Below, in pieces: positions 58,892 through 64,000 of a DNA stretch of 64,000 nt. Every line of letters begins with the position of its first letter. Position 1 is the stretch's first letter. Both the position numbers and the translations under genes were made by a program. The DNA is from Cutaneotrichosporon cavernicola. Its lineage: Eukaryota; Basidiomycota; Tremellomycetes; Trichosporonales; Trichosporonaceae. Below the pieces are notes generated by a model, which had not been told where the DNA came from, searched no databases, and saw nothing but the letters and a program-made list of their open reading frames with translations. The stretch is from the NCBI RefSeq assembly GCF_030864355.1, contig NC_083396.1, positions 682,001 to 746,000 on the forward strand. Reading direction: 5' to 3'.

Positions 58892-61212
58892 CTACACCTT
58901 CTTCCCATCCATGCTCTGCGGCCTAGGGGACTTGGCCGCCGCCGCCGCCGCCGCCTTCTTGACGAGCGCAATCCCCCCGCTATCGCGCTTAGGCATCGGT
59001 GGCCTCGGCTCGCGATTCCGCACGTCGCGCACAGGTGTCTCCCTGACCAACGTGCGGGGCATGGTTGCGGGCGTGCTCTCCGGCGCGGCGGGAAGTGCGC
59101 GCCCACTGGCGTCTCGCCAGACGCCATCGTCGCCAACGCGCCCTTGTGCTCTCGTATCCTGGTTAGCGTCGAGTGCCGTCCTCCACTCTCGACAAAGCTG
59201 CGCAGAGTCAACGAGGACATTAATCTCCTGGGCATGTAACCAGGAATTGACATCTGCGTTCCCGTTGCCCTGCACCGCAATCTGCTCGTCCACAACTGTC
59301 GTTAGCTTTGTCTAGCAAAAACCTACTCATGAGCTTGATATGACACGTATGGGCACTCCCCCTCATACTCAACGGACTTGAATCGCCCTTGGCAGTGTAC
59401 CAGTATACTCTGAGATTCTGGCGATGTTCAGGCACCAGTTGAGAGTACATGTAGGCTGCGACGAGCTGGTTTGCTCTTCCCTCGGCGCTTGGTGTTCCGT
59501 TATCGAATTCCAGGTCGGCGTAGATTTCCACTACGACACCGCGCCGAACTGCCTCGAGCGCAGCGAGGACGAGTGGTTTAGCGCTGAATGTTGGCGTTTG
59601 GAGGAATACTTTGCGGGTGGCGAATTTGAAGCCTGCAAGCCAGGCTTGGTTTTGTGGAACAAAGGCGTCACCACATCCCCGCCGTCCTCGTGGTGTACGG
59701 TTCACCATTGCGACAGGGAAGGGTGCGTGGGGGGCGTGAACGACCACAGGACTAAATGGGTTTCCTTCTACTGGAGGAGTGAGCACCAGTCGTTGACGGG
59801 TTCGTTCGGCTATCGCTTCGCGATCACCCATGCCCTCTACGTCCTTGTGGGCTTCGCCAAAGATGAAGTCTTGTTCGGAGAGGGTGTCGGGATATTCCGG
59901 AGGACGGGCTAGGAGGGGCAGTGGGTCCTTGAAACTCATCCACCACGAGAGGATGGCCGTGTCGTAGATGCTCTGTACGATTGGACCCTCGAGCTGGACC
60001 ATGAACCCCACGTCGTCCTTTCGTCAGCACGGGCTCTCAGCTTATCTTGGCAATGCTAGTGACTCACCCGATTCTGCACGTTGTTACTGCTTAGCAACGC
60101 GACTTGGCGGTCGACAATCACCGTCTTCTGGTGGAACGAGCCGACTGGAGGAATATGGTAATTCTGCACCTCGAGACTGCAACCCGGCACCTCTTCGGGG
60201 GAGGGTAACCCGACCGCTGGGGAGGAGAAGATCTTTGGGTCGACGCGCTGGTGTGCACCCCCATCCGCAACCCCACGATCGTACACTTGGATCAGCTTAT
60301 TCACCAGTATCAAAACATCAAAGCAAACGCACTGATCTTGACCACGACTTTTGGGCCGCCGCGCTCCATCACAGCTTTGGAGAGAGCTCTGAGCGCGTCG
60401 GCAACGATAGACGCCGCCTCACTCGCTTCCCATACATTGGTCGTGAAGAAGATTTCGCTCTTGGACCTCGCGATGAGTGAGGCATAGTGTCGCACGATAT
60501 CCAAGCTGTGTGAAATGATAGTGAGCGGCGCAACGCCGCACGCGCCCATGAGCGCGGGTGATACCAACCCATTAAGGGGGTTCTTCTCGAGGGCAAGGAG
60601 GGCCTGCGCATAGATCTTTGTCAGCGTGTCCCCGCAGCTCGCACAACTTACATTGAGAAAGAGGTCGCTTGGGCTCGCTCCACGCCATTGACCACACCGC
60701 CGAACTTCGTCCAACTCCGAAGTCGAGAGATTCCGCATCGAACGAATAGTATCTGTGTCGGCGTCGCTCTCGTCGCTGGCCCTCTCGCTCTCATTCTCCT
60801 TCTTGGCTGGACTACCAGACCTTCGCCCAGGTTTTCCCGTTATCCGTCCCAGCCATCCCTTGACGCCCTTGAGTGGATCGCGTTCGACTCGTTCCGGCGG
60901 CCGCGTAGGCATCTCGCCCGTCCAAAGTCCAAACGAACCATACCCAAGCCCAAAGAGATGTTCGGCAATAATACGGACTGGCATGTCCACCGTCGCATTA
61001 CCCAGACACGCAGTGACCGTATGTTCTGGGGACGTGAGGAACGCGTACAGTTGCTCTGGGACGAAGACGGTCTCGTCGGCGGCCTTGACGAGGTCCCGAC
61101 CACTCCTCACACTCGCCAGGCTGCCAGGACGTCCTTGGACTGGCGGGGCTAGGTCGCGGAGCGCAAGGACCGTCGGCGGTGCCGCGAGGTCTGGTGGTGG
61201 TGGCGGGTCCAT
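58892..61212 (-). CDS. Phospholipase D-superfamily protein with two HKD motifs
   Basis: Exons 61212-60652, 60603-60334 (to 60333), 60285-60068, 60017-59327 and 59295-58892 give 714 residues. HKD motif 1 is His329-Q-K-TVIVD (SFHQKTVIVD) followed by LLSSNN. Motif 2, HIKLM-IVD with NGN, is completed only by splicing out the 31-nt intron 59296-59326 (His576, Lys578, Asp583). Both motifs intact implies an active transphosphatidylase or phosphodiesterase, of the kind that includes cardiolipin synthases and phosphatidylserine synthases. The N-terminus is Pro-rich, and a basic disordered insert (KPGRRSGSPAKKE) lies near residue 130. No clear membrane segment is present. Confidence 0.9.
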
Positions 61213-61772
61213 GGTATGGAAGTTATGGAATGGGTACTGTAAGAGTTGAGGAGGGTTATTTACGCGGATCTGGGATGAATAGAGGATGCCTTGGCAGGCG
61301 TAACTGGATTAACTGGATCGTCATACAAATGGCGAGGGAGGACAGGGCTTAACTGGCACGTGCCCGGATTGTTAATTCCAAAGCCAATGGCAATTAGGAA
61401 AAAGATTAGAGCTCGAGTATGATATTCTAATCTCAGCTCTTTGGGACCTGGAATTATTGAAATGGGCCTGGACGATGACACTTCGATCACATCAACCCCT
61501 GACGCCCTGCCGGCCAGACTCTCTTTGCAAGACGGCGGGTTCCTTGGTTCCGTTGCGGGACCGAAATGCCACCCAAAACATGATCAGGTGGAGGTCAAGT
61601 GTTCAAACCAGCCACAGCGCACCCAAGTGGAGGAGCACAATTCAATGAGAATTTTCAGTGTTGGCCAAATATCTCGCTGCCTGACCATTCTTCCACGGTG
61701 GTGCAGTGCAGAGCAATGTGGTGTGCATGTACAACAGTCTATGATGGTCTAGCGTGGATCTGCAATGCTGGT
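61213..61772. other. Intergenic region
   Basis: Between tandem minus-strand genes (PLD-like and TIM22). Only short frames; no gene is seen. Confidence 0.5.
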
Positions 61773-62929
61773 CTAGGGCTCCTCGGTTGGCACCTTGCGC
61801 ATATACAGGTCAATGACGGCCGAGAACGCCGCAAAGCCCAGCCCACCCAGCAAGCAACCCCACGGCCCAGACTTGCGTGCGAGCGTCGCGCCTGCACAGA
61901 AACCACCCGCGATACCGTTCCAGTGGTCGTTCTTGGCGCGGTACTGTCATCAGCCGAGCAAGTCGGAGGCGAGAATGTGGACGATGGATGAGGGATGGGA
62001 TGGAGCGATCAGAGGGTGGTGCATGAAGTCGTAGCCCACGTTAGGCCGTCGTCTGGCTGTCCGAAGACAGACCAGAACCAGGCCGTCGCGACTTCAGTGT
62101 ATCGTCATTTCGCTAGGAGAGAAGAAAAGAAAAGAGAACGAAATTTATACCTCGCGAGGGGAGAGGCGGCAGGGGGCGAGGAGGGGCGAGGCTAGGGAAG
62201 GCAGGCGCGCCATGTGGCGCCGAAGTGCCGATGTGGCACTTGCCGGATGGCGCAGACAGACGCGCTTGTCTTCTGCTGCTGAGACCCGTGCTGGTGCAAG
62301 ACGCGACCTAGCTCGCTATCAGCCACATGTAACTACCGCTCTCCTCGTCACTACTTTGGCGCTCAGACGAGCGCCAGCCTCGCTCTCCGCCTCGCTTAGA
62401 GCCAAACGAATCCACAATTCACAATCAAACTCACCCCTTCAATCACACACTCATAACCCGAGTACAGCGCGCCGACCTTGGCGAACCCACGTCCTTGCGA
62501 CAACATGTTGCGACCCATGTCTTTGACGACCGCCATCGTCTTGCCGCCCGTCGTGAGCTGCTGGTTCGCACGCGACAGTGGGTCGTCCAGCGCGAATGTC
62601 GCGCCCATGAGCGAGACGAAACCACCGAGCGCAAAGCCTGCTGTCAGCGAGGGTCTACCGTTTGCAATGGTGAAGCTGCCGCCGGCGTTTTCTCGGCCAT
62701 CTCCAGAAGCCTCAACCATTCGAGACTCTTGCGCGAGTCAGATGCACTCACCCATACCACCAGCCATCGCCACCTTTGTGGGGCAGTAGTGCATAAAGTC
62801 GCCGCCGACCTTGGTCCACCTCTGCATCTGGCGGTATCCCTCCTTCTCCTCCTCAGTCGTTCCAGGTGGGTAGGGCTCGCTGCCCGGAAGGTATATTGGT
62901 GCCAACCATGGGTTTCCAGGCTGAGCCAT
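61773..62929 (-). CDS. TIM22: Mitochondrial inner-membrane translocase subunit TIM22
   Basis: Exons 62929-62752, 62637-62435 and 61943-61773 give 183 residues, the usual Tim22 length. Hallmarks are [12 protein letters not shown] (first membrane helix), [30 protein letters not shown], and the last exon's [23 protein letters not shown] and [13 protein letters not shown], with a VPTEEP end. Tim22 forms the carrier-protein insertion pore. The acceptor at 62638 is a tandem CAGCAG. The intron 61944-62434 is 491 nt, the longest in the window, and contains hairpins. Confidence 0.95.
62207..62241. other. Two adjacent perfect hairpins inside the TIM22 intron
   Basis: GCGCC-ATGT-GGCGC (62207-62220) and AAGTGCC-GATGT-GGCACTT (62223-62241) are back to back and share an ATGTGGC core. 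A third, TGGCGCTC-AGAC-GAGCGCCA, lies near 62359-62378. An RNA or terminator role is inference. Confidence 0.55.
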
Positions 62930-63805
62930 TTTGGTTGTATGCGCTAGATGTACGGGTAGTGTTTAGAGTCAAGAGACAGCGATGGCGAGATGGATGGCGA
63001 GGTGGATGTCGAGGTGGATGGCAAAGTGTGCGATGGATATGGCGATAGCGAGGACGACGGGTATGCGGCTGGTAAGAAAAAGTTGGCCCCGAGGCACGGG
63101 CGGAGGTCGGGAGCGACAACGGTGGGTGTTGGGTGGAGGAACGGATTAGAAGCCGTCTTGTCGCGTGGCTTTGGCATCGTCGGTTGGTTGTGACATGAAG
63201 TCACGTGATGAATCGGAAGTACTTGAGGCCCCGCAGCCCCAAGAGATAACAGAGCTGTGGGGGGGGAGGAAGGTAGAAGCGGGTGCGGAGTCAAGGGCAA
63301 GAGGCGCCGCCAGACACGGCCTCTTGACGCCGAGCATTCAATCATATCAACTCGCCATCCTCTCTCATCACTCGCTCAGTCTCACCTCGACACTGCCGAC
63401 ATCTAAAATTTACGCTCGAGTGCACAACAAACGGCCATCTTGTCCGCGTCATCCAAGAATACCTTGTCATTAGCGCACAGGCTGTACAGTGGCTTGGCGG
63501 TTACGCACAAACAGTAGGCCGGTAAATATTGGCCGTGCCGGGTCAATCCTGCGCCAGTGACGCAAAGTAGCTCCTGGGTTAACCACTTAGACGCCCTCCG
63601 CCCTCATCTACTCTACTTCCGAACTACCATCCCAGCTTCCCACCTCACATCCTATTCCTATTCACTTCACTCTACTCCACCACCCTTTCTCGTACACCTC
63701 TTCTACTTGTATTTCCTCTCAGTTCATCCCCTTCGCAACCCCCCACACTCCTTCCTTCCTCTCTCTTCGACCCTCCTTCCCCGACCTCCCGGAGAGCTCG
63801 CCATC
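62930..63805. promoter_or_regulatory. Divergent region, TIM22 / glycerol-3-phosphate acyltransferase
   Basis: Contains a GGCGAGATGGATGGCGAGGT-type repeat near 62983-63022, just upstream of the TIM22 start, and a long CT-rich leader (about 63590-63800) before the acyltransferase ATG. No gene. Confidence 0.5.
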
Positions 63806-64000
63806 ATGCCCTCCGGCCTCTTTTGTGAGTATCAACCCCCTCATGTCCAGGACACTTGCTGAGTGACTCACCAGACGACTTCTTTATCGTATTCTGGCGG
63901 CTTGCCGTCCTCAACATCTTCTTCCGCGAGATCCGGTGAGTATAGATGACTGCCGTCTCGCCTCGGTCGCGGGCGTTTCCCACCCCGCCAAATTACTGAC
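63806..64000 (+). CDS. Glycerol-3-phosphate O-acyltransferase, N-terminus only
   Basis: Exon 1 (63806-63824) and exon 2 (63875-63935) encode MPSGLFYDFFIVFWRL...IFFREIR before an intron that runs off the window. The YDFFIVFWRL and NIFFREIR pattern is the start of fungal Gat1/Sct1-type sn-glycerol-3-phosphate acyltransferases, which make lysophosphatidate at the ER. Only 27 residues are visible, so the call rests on that match and on splice-site fit. Confidence 0.65.

Overview
The window is nuclear DNA of a fungus, most likely a basidiomycetous yeast of the Tremellomycetes (Trichosporonales-like). The call rests on GC-rich compact gene packing on both strands, numerous very short GT-AG introns, three Zn2Cys6 transcription factors, a JEN-type carboxylate permease, a CFEM protein, a Ste7-type MAPKK and four tRNA genes that all carry introns. 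Species is not determined. Exon structures were built by hand and checked for reading-phase consistency; every multi-exon model except the ones flagged as uncertain closes in frame.

Layout: 0-4 kb, an RCC1-like repeat protein cut by the left edge, tRNA-Ile and a small secreted protein. 4-10 kb, a Zn2Cys6 regulator divergent from a GH88 unsaturated glucuronyl hydrolase, then an F-box-like gene with decayed copies of its 3' half. 10-18 kb, CMC4, tRNA-Ala with a duplicated tail, a JEN-type permease, an alpha/beta hydrolase and a second Zn2Cys6 factor. 18-21 kb is gene-poor, with an amidase remnant and a coiled-coil protein. 21.8-25.3 kb, a 14-exon Zn2Cys6 factor followed by alpha-acetolactate decarboxylase. 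26-30 kb, a RING protein, beta-tubulin and tRNA-Asp. 30-40.5 kb, a large AT-hook protein divergent from NOP9, and an RGG/proline-rich protein. 41-46 kb, a GPP-like HAD phosphatase and NAD-dependent glycerol-3-phosphate dehydrogenase, divergently placed, then tRNA-Phe. 46-55 kb, a CFEM protein, a Dia2/Pof3-type F-box protein, an ankyrin protein and a Ste7/Fuz7-like MAPKK. 54.5-64 kb, a giant disordered RDS-repeat protein, a two-HKD phospholipase D-like protein, TIM22 and the first exons of a glycerol-3-phosphate acyltransferase cut by the right edge.

How the genes may work together: glycerol-3-phosphate synthesis (GPD), its hydrolysis to glycerol (GPP-like) and its acylation into phospholipid (GPAT) lie within about 22 kb, the first two sharing one intergenic region. 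Two catabolic enzymes (GH88, acetolactate decarboxylase) each sit beside a Zn2Cys6 factor, suggesting local regulators. CMC4 and TIM22 are mitochondrial import/assembly factors; NOP9, tubulin and the MAPKK are core genes. The most unusual feature is the intron architecture: mostly 27-50 nt, with a CTGAC branch-like motif a few bases from the 3' splice site, several tandem NAGNAG acceptors, and 9-nt and 13-nt microexons.
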